From NCBI GenBank assembly GCA_963753385.1, contig CAVWCC010000005.1:620001-684000 (forward strand): a stretch of DNA of 64,000 nucleotides, in the 5' to 3' direction. Shown here piece by piece: positions 52,246 to 60,685 of the stretch; position 1 is the stretch's first letter, and each line of letters starts with the position of its first letter. Below the pieces are notes generated by a model. The model searched no databases and was not told the origin of the DNA. It worked only from the letters and a program-made list of their open reading frames with translations. A program made the position numbers and the translations under genes. This DNA is from JALZKA01 sp963753385 (GTDB lineage: Bacteria > Actinomycetota > Thermoleophilia > Solirubrobacterales > 70-9).

Positions 52246-53194
52246 CGCGGTGGCGCTCGAGCGCCAGGTTGACGAGCCGGTCGCAGATCTCGGGGTAGGG
52301 AACGCCGGAGGCCTCCCACAGCTTCCCGAACACGCTGGTCGCGGTGAAGCCGGGGATCGTGTTGATCTCGTTCACCAGCACCTCGCCCGAGTCGAGCACG
52401 AAGAAGTCGCAGCGGGCGAGGCCGCGGCAGTCGATCGCCCGGTAGACGTTCGCCGCCAGCTCGCGGACGGTCGCGATCGCGTCATCCCCGATCGGCGCCG
52501 GCACCGCGAGCTCCATCCCCCCCGCCGAGTACTTCGCCTCGTAGTCGTACCACTCGGCGCCCTGCGTGACGATCTCGCCTGGAAGCGAGGTCTCGGGCTC
52601 CGCGTTGCCGATCACCGAGCATTCGACCTCGCGACCGTCGGCGTTGGCCTCGACGATCACCCGCGGGTCGTGCGCCCGCGCGGCCTCGACCGCCTCGTCG
52701 AGCTCGCGCTCAGCCGACGCGACCTTGCTGATGCCGACGCTCGACCCGAGCCGCGAGGGCTTGACCCAGAGGGGCATGCCCATCGCGGCCACCTGCTCGC
52801 GCCAGCCGGGCTCGCCGACCTGGCAGAACGCGACCTGCGGGAAGCCGTGGAACGCGAGGAGGCGCTTGCAGATCAGCTTGTCCATCGCCACCGCGGCCGA
52901 GAGCACGCTCGGACCGGCGTAGGGCACGTCGAGGCACTCGAGCAGGCCCTGGACGGTCCCGTCCTCGCCGAACGGCCCGTGGAGCACCGGGAAGGCGACG
53001 TCGACGCCCTCGAGCCCGCCGGCCGCCCGCAAATCGACCTCGGACCCCTCGCGAAGCCAGCGGCCGTCGCGCTCGATCAGGATGCGGATCACCTCGTGAC
53101 CCGCCGCCTCGAGGCCCTCGGCGACGGATGCGCCCGAGTTGAGCGACACCTCGTGCTCCGAGGAGCGGCCGCCCGAGAGCACAGCGACCCTCAT
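52223..53194 (-). CDS. ddl: D-alanine--D-alanine ligase
   Basis: A 323-residue ATP-grasp ligase: SGGRSSEHEVSLNSG (start), HGPFGEDGTVQGLLEC, AVAMDKLICKRLLAFHG, WVKPSRLGSSVGISKV (ATP loop), SVIGN, AKYSAGGMELAVPAPI, GLARCDFFVL and VNEINTIPGFTATSVF (Mg ligands). It makes D-Ala-D-Ala for peptidoglycan. It starts on the last bases of pknB (ATGA). Confidence 0.95.
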   Translation of the reverse strand: MRVAVLSGGRSSEHEVSLNSGASVAEGLEAAGHEVIRILIERDGRWLREGSEVDLRAAGGLEGVDVAFPVLHGPFGEDGTVQGLLECLDVPYAGPSVLSAAVAMDKLICKRLLAFHGFPQVAFCQVGEPGWREQVAAMGMPLWVKPSRLGSSVGISKVASAERELDEAVEAARAHDPRVIVEANADGREVECSVIGNAEPETSLPGEIVTQGAEWYDYEAKYSAGGMELAVPAPIGDDAIATVRELAANVYRAIDCRGLARCDFFVLDSGEVLVNEINTIPGFTATSVFGKLWEASGVPYPEICDRLVNLALERHREERAHAF

Positions 53195-55044
53195 GGCCGA
53201 AGCCCCGGAAGGCGCGGTGGGGTGAAGTCGGGCGGCGGCTCCTCCGGCGGCGGCTCGACGAACACGGCGACGAAGATCGTCACCCGGTCGCCCTGGCGGA
53301 TCCGGGTCCCGGCCGACGGCGCCTGGTCGGTGACGCGGTCGTCGAGGGTCTCATCGTCGGTCTCCTGCTCGACCACCTTGATGTTGGTCACGCCGCGGCC
53401 CTGGAGGGTCGAAGTCGCGGTGTCGCGCGGCTGGCCCTCCACGTTGGGGACCACGATCGACCCGGCGCCGTTCGAGACCGTGATCGAGACGATCGTCCCC
53501 GTCGGCACGGCGCCGCCGGGGCCCGGGTCCTGTGCGATCACCGTGTCCTCCGGCTCGTCGGAGTTCTTGATCTCCACGTCCGGGAAGAACCCAGCGTTCC
53601 GCAACTCGGACTCTGCCGACGCGCGCGACTGCCCGAGCACGTCGGGAACCGGGTTCAAGTTCTCCCCCTTGGAAACGAGCATCGTCACCAGAGATTCGCA
53701 CTCGACCTGTTCGCCGGCCGGCGGCTCGGTGCGGACCACCCGCCCCTCGGCGACCCTGTCGTCGAAGACCTCACGATCGTCGGGCTGGAGCTGCGCACTC
53801 CGGAGCCGCTCGGACGCGTCGGCGACCGGCCTGCCCGACACGTTGGGCACCGGGACGCTGAGCCCGAGGCTGATCGAGATCTCGACCGTCGAGCCCTCGT
53901 CCGCCTCCTCGCCCGCCGGCGGGTCCTGCTCGGCCACGGTCAGCGGCTCGTCGCAGCTCTCGAAGTTCGAGGGCAGCACGTCGAAGCCCTCGTCCTCCAG
54001 GATCCGCGTTGCGTCCTCCTGCGACTCGCCGATCACGGTCGGCACCGTGACCTGCTTCGAGCGGGTCAGCGCGAAGACCACCACGGCGGCGATCAGCGCC
54101 CCCACCACCGCCAGCGCGATCAGCTTCTTGCGCCGGCTCGAATCCTCGTCCTCCTGCTCGGGCGGTGGCGGTGCAACCGGCGCCGCGGCGGCGTATGCCG
54201 CCGTGTCCCCGAGCGCCGCGCCCGAGGGATCCGCTTCGGCGGCGTCAAGCGCCCGCAGGAACTCGGTCGCCGACTGGAAGCGGTTCTCGGGCTCCTTCGC
54301 GAGCGCCTTCAGGACCACCGCATCGAGCGCGGGCGACACCTTCGGGTTCAGCTCGCTCGGCCGGCGCGGGCGCTCGGAGACCTGCTTGAGCGCAATCGCG
54401 ACGACCGTCTCGGCCTGGAACGGAACCTGGCCGGTGAGCGCCTCGTAGAGGATCACGCCGATCGAGTAGAGGTCCGAAGTCGCCGTCACATCGAAGCCCT
54501 GCGCCTGCTCGGGCGAGAGGTACTGGGCCGTCCCCAGGACCGAGCCGGTCTGGGTGATCTCGGACGCGCCGGCGCGGGCGATGCCGAAGTCGGTCACGCG
54601 GGCGCGGCCTTCGCCGTCGACCAGCACGTTGTGCGGCTTAAGGTCCCGGTGGACGATCCCGCGCTCGTGGGCGAAGCGGGAGCCGGCCAGGATCTGGCGG
54701 ACGATCTCGATCCCCTCGGAAACCGAGAGCCCGCGCCCGATCAGGTCCTTGAGCGAGGCGCCCTGCACGTACTCCATCGCGATCCAGTGGCGTCCCTCGT
54801 GCTCGCCGCGGTCGTACACGCCGACGACGTTCGGGTGCTGGAGGCCCGCCGCCGACTGCGCCTCGCGACGGAAGCGCTCGACGAACTGCTCGTCCTGCGC
54901 GAAGCGCTCGTGCAGGAACTTCAGGGCGACCTGCCTGCCGAGCATCGAGTCGTCGGCCGACCAGACGTCGGCCATCCCGCCCGCGCCGATCCGCTCGATC
55001 AGCGTGTAGCGGTCCCCGACCTTCTGTCCGGGCTCAAGTCTCAT
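53191..55044 (-). CDS. pknB: PASTA-domain Ser/Thr kinase
   Basis: A 617-residue kinase: IGAGGMADVWSADDSML (Gly loop), QVALKFLHERF, GIVHRDLKPHNVLVDGEG, VTDFGIARA, LGTAQYLSPEQAQGFDVTAT, one membrane helix (about residues 338-358) and four extracytoplasmic PASTA repeats (VTVPTVIGESQEDATRIL ... VVPNVEGQPRDTATSTL). PASTA domains sense wall fragments. The ATG at 55044 was chosen; the longer frame upstream covers pbpA in another frame. Confidence 0.95.
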   Translation of the reverse strand: MRLEPGQKVGDRYTLIERIGAGGMADVWSADDSMLGRQVALKFLHERFAQDEQFVERFRREAQSAAGLQHPNVVGVYDRGEHEGRHWIAMEYVQGASLKDLIGRGLSVSEGIEIVRQILAGSRFAHERGIVHRDLKPHNVLVDGEGRARVTDFGIARAGASEITQTGSVLGTAQYLSPEQAQGFDVTATSDLYSIGVILYEALTGQVPFQAETVVAIALKQVSERPRRPSELNPKVSPALDAVVLKALAKEPENRFQSATEFLRALDAAEADPSGAALGDTAAYAAAAPVAPPPPEQEDEDSSRRKKLIALAVVGALIAAVVVFALTRSKQVTVPTVIGESQEDATRILEDEGFDVLPSNFESCDEPLTVAEQDPPAGEEADEGSTVEISISLGLSVPVPNVSGRPVADASERLRSAQLQPDDREVFDDRVAEGRVVRTEPPAGEQVECESLVTMLVSKGENLNPVPDVLGQSRASAESELRNAGFFPDVEIKNSDEPEDTVIAQDPGPGGAVPTGTIVSITVSNGAGSIVVPNVEGQPRDTATSTLQGRGVTNIKVVEQETDDETLDDRVTDQAPSAGTRIRQGDRVTIFVAVFVEPPPEEPPPDFTPPRLPGLRP

Positions 55045-56503
55045 CCGCCGGCCAGCGCGTCCATCACCTGCATCGCGATCGGCCCGGCGACCTCGCCGCC
55101 GAAGCAGGCGGTGCACGTCTCGAGCATCGCGGCGATTGCGATCTGCGGGTCCTCGGCCGGCGCGAAGCCGATGAACCACGGGCGGTTCAGGCGCTCCTCG
55201 ACGTTGATCTCCGCGGTGCCGGTCTTGCCCGCGAGCTGGCCGAGCGAGGTCGAGAGTCCCGACGCGGTGCCGTCGTTCGCGACGCCGACCATCAGCTCGG
55301 TCACCTGGGCTGACGTCTCCTCGCTCATCACCTCGGACTGCTCGTCGGGGTCGAGCTCCTCGATCTCGCGTCCGTCGGGATCGGTGGCGGACTGGAGGAA
55401 CGTCGGCTTCATCAGCTTGCCGTCGTTGGCGACTGCGGCGGCAACCTCGGCCATCTGCGATCGGGGCGGCGAGCAGCTGACCCTCGGCGCCGCCCTGGCC
55501 GATAGCGACACGGCCGACGTCGAAGCCGGACTCGACGAGATCGCCCGCCGAGTTGTACGGCCCGCTCGCGCGCATCTGGAAGTCCGGGTAGTCGAGTTCC
55601 GGGTCGGCGTAGAACCCGAAGCGCTTCATGTATTCGACCATGGTGTCGGCGCCGAGCTGCTCGCCGACCTGCGCCCAGTAGGTGTTGACCGAGTTTGTCG
55701 AGCGCCTGGGTCATGTCGATCGTGCCGAAGTTCGTGCCGCCCGAGTTCTCGAGCGGCACGCCGGAGATCTCGATGCCGGAGTCCGCGTTAAGCGTCGTTG
55801 ACGTCTCGAACTCGCCGGAGTCGAGGGCCGCCACAGCGGTGACCACCTTCATCGTCGATCCTGGCTGGTAGGTGCTCTGGGTCGCCCGGTTGAGGAGGGG
55901 CGCATCCTCGTTGGTCCGCAACTGCTCGCGGGCCGCCTCGTCGTTGATGTCGTTCGGGTTGAAGCCAGGCACCGAAGCCATCACCTTGACCGCGCCCGTG
56001 TCCGGCTCGAGGGCCACGACCGAGCCACCGACGCTGCCGGTGGCCGCGATCGCGCTGTTGAGCGCGTCGAGCGCCACCTGCTGGGCGCCGGCGTCGAGCG
56101 TGAGCGTGATGTCAGCGCCCTCGCGCGTGGTCCCGGAGAGCTGGTCGATGATCGTCGCGAACTCGTTCTGGTCGCCCGACAGCAGGTCGTTCTCCGAGAG
56201 CTCGATCCCGGTCCGTTCGACTTCGACGAACGAATAGCCAACGGGGTTTCCGAACAGTGCTCCAGTCGGGTAGTTCCGGACGAAGACTCCGCCCCCGGCG
56301 CGCTCCGACTCCGCGATCAGGACACCGTCCGAGGTCGTGATCGTTCCGCGCGCGATCTGCTGCTCCTCGATCAGCGGCCGGTTGTTGTCGACGTTCGCCT
56401 CGAGCTCGTCGGCCTCGAACACCGCCCAGCGGGAAGTGAACGCAACCAGCCCCACGAACAGCAGCAGGATCAGCGCGTACAGGCGGACGATCTGGGAGTT
56501 CAT
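55041..56503 (-). CDS. pbpA: Penicillin-binding protein transpeptidase (frameshifted)
   Basis: About 485 residues of a class B PBP: an N-terminal helix (VRLYALILLLFVGLVAF), a dimerisation-like segment (RGTITTSDGVLIAE), and the transpeptidase with S-T-M-K in STYQPGSTMKVVTAVA, S-V-N in the frame after a shift near 55699, and K-T-G in AGKTGTAEINVEER after a shift near 55464. Both shifts disrupt an otherwise intact essential gene, so they are probably errors. It overlaps both neighbours. Confidence 0.85.
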
Positions 56504-57840
56504 CCGGACTCCCCCGCGGGCCGGCGCGCGCGCTCGGAGACGAGCAGCAGGAGCGCCAGCAGGATCATGTTGGCGACGATCGAGCTGCCGCCGTAGGAGA
56601 TGAACGGCAGCGTCACCCCGGTAAGCGGAATCAGCTTGACGACGCCGCCGATGATCACGAACGCCTGCAGGCAGAACACCGCCGTCAGCCCGGTCGCGAG
56701 CAGCTTCGAGAACCCGTCAGGGGCCATCACCGCCGCCTTGAACCCCCGAGCGCCGATCAGCGCGTAGAGCGCGATCAGGCCGCAGGCGCCGAACAGGCCC
56801 AGCTCGGCCACGATCACGGCGTAGATGAAGTCGGTGTGGGGCTCGGGCAGGATCGAGCCGCAGAACGGGAATCCCTGCTCGCAGGATTCGGGGAAGAACG
56901 GGCCCGGCAGCTTCAGGAGCGATTGCCCCAGGCCCTCGCCGAACAGGCCGCCCTCCGCCTGGGTGAAGAGCGCAGCTGTGATCTGCCCCGCCCCCTCCGG
57001 CGCGTTTTGTGCGAACGGGTCGACCCAGATGTCGATCCGTTCCTGGACGTGGCCGACCGTGCCGGCGAAGAACCAGGCGCCGGCGAGGAACAGGACGAGC
57101 CCGGCCAGGACGTACGAGAACCGGTTCGTAGCCACGTAGACGAGCGCCAGGAACGCGCCGAAGAACATCAGCGAGCTGCCGAGGTCGCGGATGAAGACCA
57201 GCATCACCATCGCGGCGCCCCAGACGACGAGCAGGGGCCCGAAGTGCTTCAGCGGCGGGATCGTGAGCCCCGCGACCCGCCTCGCCGCCACCGAGAGCAG
57301 CTCGCGCTTCTCGTTCAGGTAGCTGGCAAGGAAGATGACCACGCCGATCTTCGCGATCTCGGCGGGCTGGAAGGAGAGCGGGCCGAAGTCGACGGCGAGG
57401 TAGGCGCCGTTCACCTGGTCGCCGATTCCGGGCAGGCGCGGCGCGAGCAGCAGGCCGATCGAGCCGAGCGCGATCAGGTAGCGGTAGCGCTCGAGCACGT
57501 GATAGTCGCGCAGGAACACGATCGTCGCCGCGAACGCTCCGATGCCGAGCAGGAACACGGTCGCCTGCTCGACCGCGAGCGTCTCGTCGATCCGGTAGAG
57601 CACGACCAGCCCGACCGCGGCGAGCGCCGCGCACATCGGGAACAGGTACGGGTCGGCGTGCGGCAGCGCGACCCGGAGGAAGAAGTGGGTGCCGAGGCAG
57701 ATCGCGAGGAAGTAGCCGCCGTAGATCAGGCTGGCGTCGGTGATCTCGTCCGAGCGCTCGGCGAAGACCGCCGCGAAGCCCGCCGTGACCAGCAGCGCGA
57801 CCGGGATCAGCGCGAAGAGCTCGCGGTTGCGCGCGCTCAT
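56500..57840 (-). CDS. FtsW/RodA-family peptidoglycan glycosyltransferase (SEDS)
   Basis: A 446-residue SEDS protein with about ten helices: SFQPAEIAKIGVVIFLASYL, VVWGAAMVMLVFIRDLGSSL, LPEPHTDFIYAVIVAELG and LTGVTLPFISYGGSSIVAN. It polymerises glycan strands together with the PBP encoded next. Whether it serves elongation or division cannot be told from sequence. It overlaps the phosphatase gene by four bases. Confidence 0.9.
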   Translation of the reverse strand: MSARNRELFALIPVALLVTAGFAAVFAERSDEITDASLIYGGYFLAICLGTHFFLRVALPHADPYLFPMCAALAAVGLVVLYRIDETLAVEQATVFLLGIGAFAATIVFLRDYHVLERYRYLIALGSIGLLLAPRLPGIGDQVNGAYLAVDFGPLSFQPAEIAKIGVVIFLASYLNEKRELLSVAARRVAGLTIPPLKHFGPLLVVWGAAMVMLVFIRDLGSSLMFFGAFLALVYVATNRFSYVLAGLVLFLAGAWFFAGTVGHVQERIDIWVDPFAQNAPEGAGQITAALFTQAEGGLFGEGLGQSLLKLPGPFFPESCEQGFPFCGSILPEPHTDFIYAVIVAELGLFGACGLIALYALIGARGFKAAVMAPDGFSKLLATGLTAVFCLQAFVIIGGVVKLIPLTGVTLPFISYGGSSIVANMILLALLLLVSERARRPAGESG

Positions 57841-59096
57841 TGCCGGTTTGAGCCCTGCTGGCGCCCGCCTCGCTGGGGCTCGGGTTCCGGCTCCGGTTCG
57901 GGGGCGGCAAGGGCGCGCGCGTCCTGCTCGAGGTCGTCGAGGAGGTCGATGGCGTCCGCGCGCGAGCGCAGCTCGTGGTTGGTCGCCTCGTCGCGGCGGT
58001 CCTCGGGCAGCGACTCGATCTGGGTCGGCGAGGAGAGCACCTCGTTGTAGAGGGAGATGTCGAAGGGCAGCTCGTAGGGGAGCCCGCGGTAGAGCGCCAG
58101 GCGGCCACCCTCATCGGTCCCGAGGAAGTAGACCTGCCGTGCGCCCAGCACGGCGGCGACCCCGATCCCGGCAAGGATCACGACCGCCGCGAGCACCTTC
58201 AGCACCGTGCGCGTGCGCCGCGGCGGGTGCGCGTCCCGGCGGGAAGGGGGCACGGAGGCCGCGCCGCCGAGGTGCTCGCGGCTGCGCGCAGCCTCGCGGA
58301 CCCGCTCGCCGCTCAGCCCCGCGTCCGCGGCGGTCGGTCCGACCAGCGTCGCGTCGGGCTCCGGCGTCTCCGCCTCCTCGCCCGCCTCGAGGCGGAACGC
58401 GATCACGGTGATGTTGTCGCGGCCGCCCGCCTCGTTGGCCTCGGTCACCAGGCGCTCGGTCGCCCCGTCGAGCGTCTCCGACTCGGTCAGGATCCCGCGG
58501 ATCCGGTCCTCCTTGACCATCGTCGTGAGCCCGTCCGAGCAGATCAGGTAGATGTCGCCGGGGCGGGCGGAGTAGGTCATCGTGTCGACCTCGACCTCGG
58601 ACTCGGGGCCGAGCGCGCGGGTGATGATCGAGCGCTGCGGGTGGTCCTTGGCCTGCGCGTCCGTCAGCCGTCCCTGGCGGCGAAGCTCCTCGACCAGGGA
58701 GTGGTCGGCGGTTAGCAGGCTGAGCTCGCCGTCACGCAGGCGGTAGGCGCGGCTGTCGCCCACATGGCCGATCACGACGTCGTCGCCGTCGACGAGCGCC
58801 GAGGTCAGCGTGGTGCCCATGCCCGACCGGGTGGCGTCGTGCTGCGCCAGGGAGTGGATCTGCTTGTTCGCGTTCTGGGCGATCGTGCGCAGGAAGGCCT
58901 CGGCCGCGGCGTCGCCACGCTCCGCGGGCTCAAAGGCCTCGGCCGCCATCCGCGACGCGACCTCGCCCGCCTGGGCGCCGCCCATGCCATCGGCTACCGC
59001 GAACAGCGGCGAGTGTGCGAAGTACGAGTCCTCGTTGGCGATGCGCGAGCGCCCGGTGTCGGTGCGCTGTGAGTGCTCGGCGACGCGGAGGCTCAC
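57837..59096 (-). CDS. pstP: PP2C-type protein phosphatase
   Basis: A 419-residue protein: RIANEDSYFAHSPLFAVADG (metal Asp, DGMGG), GMGTTLTSALVDGDDVVIGH, VGDSRAYRLRDGEL, ITRALG, ICSDGLTTMV and EAGGRDNITVIAF are the PPM motifs, followed by one membrane helix (about residues 299-319) and a short outer part. It reverses PknB-type phosphorylation. The GTG at 59096 is two bases after the mini-ORF stop of leader element copy 6. Confidence 0.9.
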   Translation of the reverse strand: MSLRVAEHSQRTDTGRSRIANEDSYFAHSPLFAVADGMGGAQAGEVASRMAAEAFEPAERGDAAAEAFLRTIAQNANKQIHSLAQHDATRSGMGTTLTSALVDGDDVVIGHVGDSRAYRLRDGELSLLTADHSLVEELRRQGRLTDAQAKDHPQRSIITRALGPESEVEVDTMTYSARPGDIYLICSDGLTTMVKEDRIRGILTESETLDGATERLVTEANEAGGRDNITVIAFRLEAGEEAETPEPDATLVGPTAADAGLSGERVREAARSREHLGGAASVPPSRRDAHPPRRTRTVLKVLAAVVILAGIGVAAVLGARQVYFLGTDEGGRLALYRGLPYELPFDISLYNEVLSSPTQIESLPEDRRDEATNHELRSRADAIDLLDDLEQDARALAAPEPEPEPEPQRGGRQQGSNRQ

Positions 59097-59098
59097 AG

Positions 59099-59155
59099 TC
59101 AGGAGTACTCCCCTACCGGGGGGGCAAATCTGGTTTCGCGACAGAAGTCGCTCAT
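59099..59155 (-). promoter_or_regulatory. Leader element copy 6 with mini-ORF, between fhaB and pstP
   Basis: On the minus strand the 18-codon mini-ORF starts ATG-AGC-GAC on the last base of the fhaB stop (TGATG) and ends TGA two bases before the pstP GTG. Stem one is a perfect GCGAC/GTCGC, and stem two is CCCC-GGTA-GGGG. AGGGG lies 13 bases before the GTG, a longer gap than in the other copies. Confidence 0.7.
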
Positions 59156-59640
59156 CAAGCACCTTCCGGGACGTCGAGCTCGAAACGAAACTCCGTGTCT
59201 CCGATCCGTACCTCGTCGAGGTCGCTCAGTACCGCCTCACCACGGAGCTGGCCTCCGTTGAGGAACGTCCCGTTGGTCGAGTCCAGGTCCTCGACGTAGT
59301 ACGACGGCCCGCGCGAGTAGACGCGGCAGTGGATCCCCGAGGCGAAGCGATCCTCGATCCGGACGTCGGCCTCGGCCCCCCTGCCGATCGAGAGGCCGCC
59401 GAAAAGGTCGAGCCGCTCGCCTGGGTCGAGCCCGCCGCCCTTGACGACGACGAGCCAGGCGTCCGTAGACGGCGCCCTGCCGCCCGGGCCGGCGGCCTGG
59501 TGGAAGCCGGTCGCCTCCGGAGCGGGGGTGGCGGTGCGCTTCAGCTCCTTCATCGCGCTCCGCGCGACCCAGAGCAGGAACAGGTACAGCACGGCGAGGA
59601 AGCCGAACTTGAGCCCGACCGCGATCGGCTCGGTATCCAT
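59155..59640 (-). CDS. fhaB: FHA-domain membrane protein (FhaB-like)
   Basis: A 161-residue protein with one N-terminal helix (LKFGFLAVLYLFLLWVARSA) and a C-terminal FHA domain: LSIGRGAEADVRIEDRFASG (phosphothreonine loop, G-R and S-G-I-H next) and LDSTNGTFLNGGQL. It binds phosphothreonine on kinase targets. Its position between fhaA and pstP matches the usual actinobacterial order. Confidence 0.9.
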   Translation of the reverse strand: MDTEPIAVGLKFGFLAVLYLFLLWVARSAMKELKRTATPAPEATGFHQAAGPGGRAPSTDAWLVVVKGGGLDPGERLDLFGGLSIGRGAEADVRIEDRFASGIHCRVYSRGPSYYVEDLDSTNGTFLNGGQLRGEAVLSDLDEVRIGDTEFRFELDVPEGA

Positions 59641-59658
59641 CCCGCCGTGTAGCAGTCG

Positions 59659-60432
59659 CTAGGCCTCGATATCGAAGGTGAAGTAGGTGGTGCCGATCTG
59701 GACCTGGTCGCCCGGCGTGAGCCGGGCCGAGTCCACCTGGCGCCCGTTGACCTTTACCCCGTTGGTCGAGCCGAGATCCGAAATCGTCCAATCCCCGTTG
59801 GAGCCCCGCTTGAGCTCGGCGTGCTTGCGTGAGACGTTGGGATCGGCGAGCACGCAGTCGCACTCGCGCGACCGGCCGAGCACGGCGACCGGCCCGTCGA
59901 GGACGTAGCGGCGGTCGTCGAGCGAGACGATCGCCTTGGTCTCGGTCAGGTGGGCGGTCCGCTTCTGCGCCCCGCGCGCCGGTTTCTGCTGCTTGGGCGG
60001 GACGGAGTAGACCATCGTGTGCCCCTGCTCCCCCTGCTCCGGCGCCTCGCCCTGGCGCTGCGCGGGCTTCACCAGGCGGGTCTGGATCCCGAACTCGCCG
60101 AGGCGCAGGCGGTCGTCGGTCTCGAGCTTCACCTCGGGCCTGGTGAGAAGCGCGTAGTCGTGCCGGCGGGCGTGCTCCAGCAGGTAGGCCGAGAGCTCCT
60201 GCTCGAGCGAGCGCTCGTAGCCCTCGAGGCGCTCGCGGTCCTCCGTGCCGAGCCACACCGTGTACTGGTTGGGCACGTAGACGCGCGCGACCGAGGTCGT
60301 GCGGTGCGCGTCCATCTCCTTCGCGAGCTTGCGGGCGATCTCGACCGGCTGGACCTGCGAGGAGAAGGCGCGCGAGAACACGCCCTCGACAAGGTTCTCT
60401 ATTCGGGCTTCCAGGTTCCGAAGGACGCTGAT
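59659..60432 (-). CDS. fhaA: FHA-domain protein with N-terminal DUF3662 (FhaA-like); unusual start
   Basis: About 257 residues: N-terminal DUF3662 (RAFSSQVQPVEIARKLAKEM, VYVPNQYTVWLGTEDRERLE), a linker, and a C-terminal FHA domain (AVLGRSRECDCVLADPNVSR, KHAELKRG, DLGSTNGVKVNGRQ). The conserved N-terminus (SVLRNLEARIENLVEGVFSR) runs upstream of the nearest GTG (60381) to an ATC codon at 60432-60430, which is preceded by AAGGAG at the right distance. Either ATC is used as a start or the base is wrong. Confidence 0.8.
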   Translation of the reverse strand: MSVLRNLEARIENLVEGVFSRAFSSQVQPVEIARKLAKEMDAHRTTSVARVYVPNQYTVWLGTEDRERLEGYERSLEQELSAYLLEHARRHDYALLTRPEVKLETDDRLRLGEFGIQTRLVKPAQRQGEAPEQGEQGHTMVYSVPPKQQKPARGAQKRTAHLTETKAIVSLDDRRYVLDGPVAVLGRSRECDCVLADPNVSRKHAELKRGSNGDWTISDLGSTNGVKVNGRQVDSARLTPGDQVQIGTTYFTFDIEA

Positions 60433-60507
60433 CGTGACTCTCCTTGGCTCACGCGGATCGGGCGCCTGAAAGCGCCCCGGGGGTGGCCGCGTTGGGGGAG
60501 AATCCTA

Positions 60508-60668
60508 GTGGGGCCTCAGTGGAGGTCGTGCCTGCGGCGGCGAGGTCTGGGCGCGGGCAGGCGAGGACGCAGGATGCAGGCTTTGCTGGTTGCAAAGCCA
60601 AATCCGAGGATGAAGCATGCCCGCGCCCAGGCCCGCCGCTGCTGGTGCGACGTCCACTGAGTCCCCAC
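60508..60668. repeat. 161-base imperfect inverted repeat (rod-like hairpin)
   Basis: The ends GTGGGG ... CCCCAC, then TCAGTGGA/TCCACTGA, GCGGCGG/CCGCCGC, TGGGCGCGGGCA/TGCCCGCGCCCA and, at the tip, GGCTTTGC/GCAAAGCC with loop TGGTT, pair in order. This makes a long rod with small bulges. It lies between the kinase stop and fhaA on the same strand. It could be a structured RNA, a MITE-like repeat or a transcription barrier. Confidence 0.65.
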
Positions 60669-60685
60669 CTGGGCAGAGGGGTCCG

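Noticed and set aside
55045..55641. N-terminal extension of pknB
   Set aside because: The first 199 codons of the long frame read pbpA sequence in the wrong phase; the kinase starts at 55044.
26964..59155. The leader elements as REP or transposon repeats only
   Set aside because: Five of six copies are in the same direction as, and at ribosome-site distance from, a downstream start, and several overlap stop codons, which random insertion would not give. The orphan copy keeps a small doubt.
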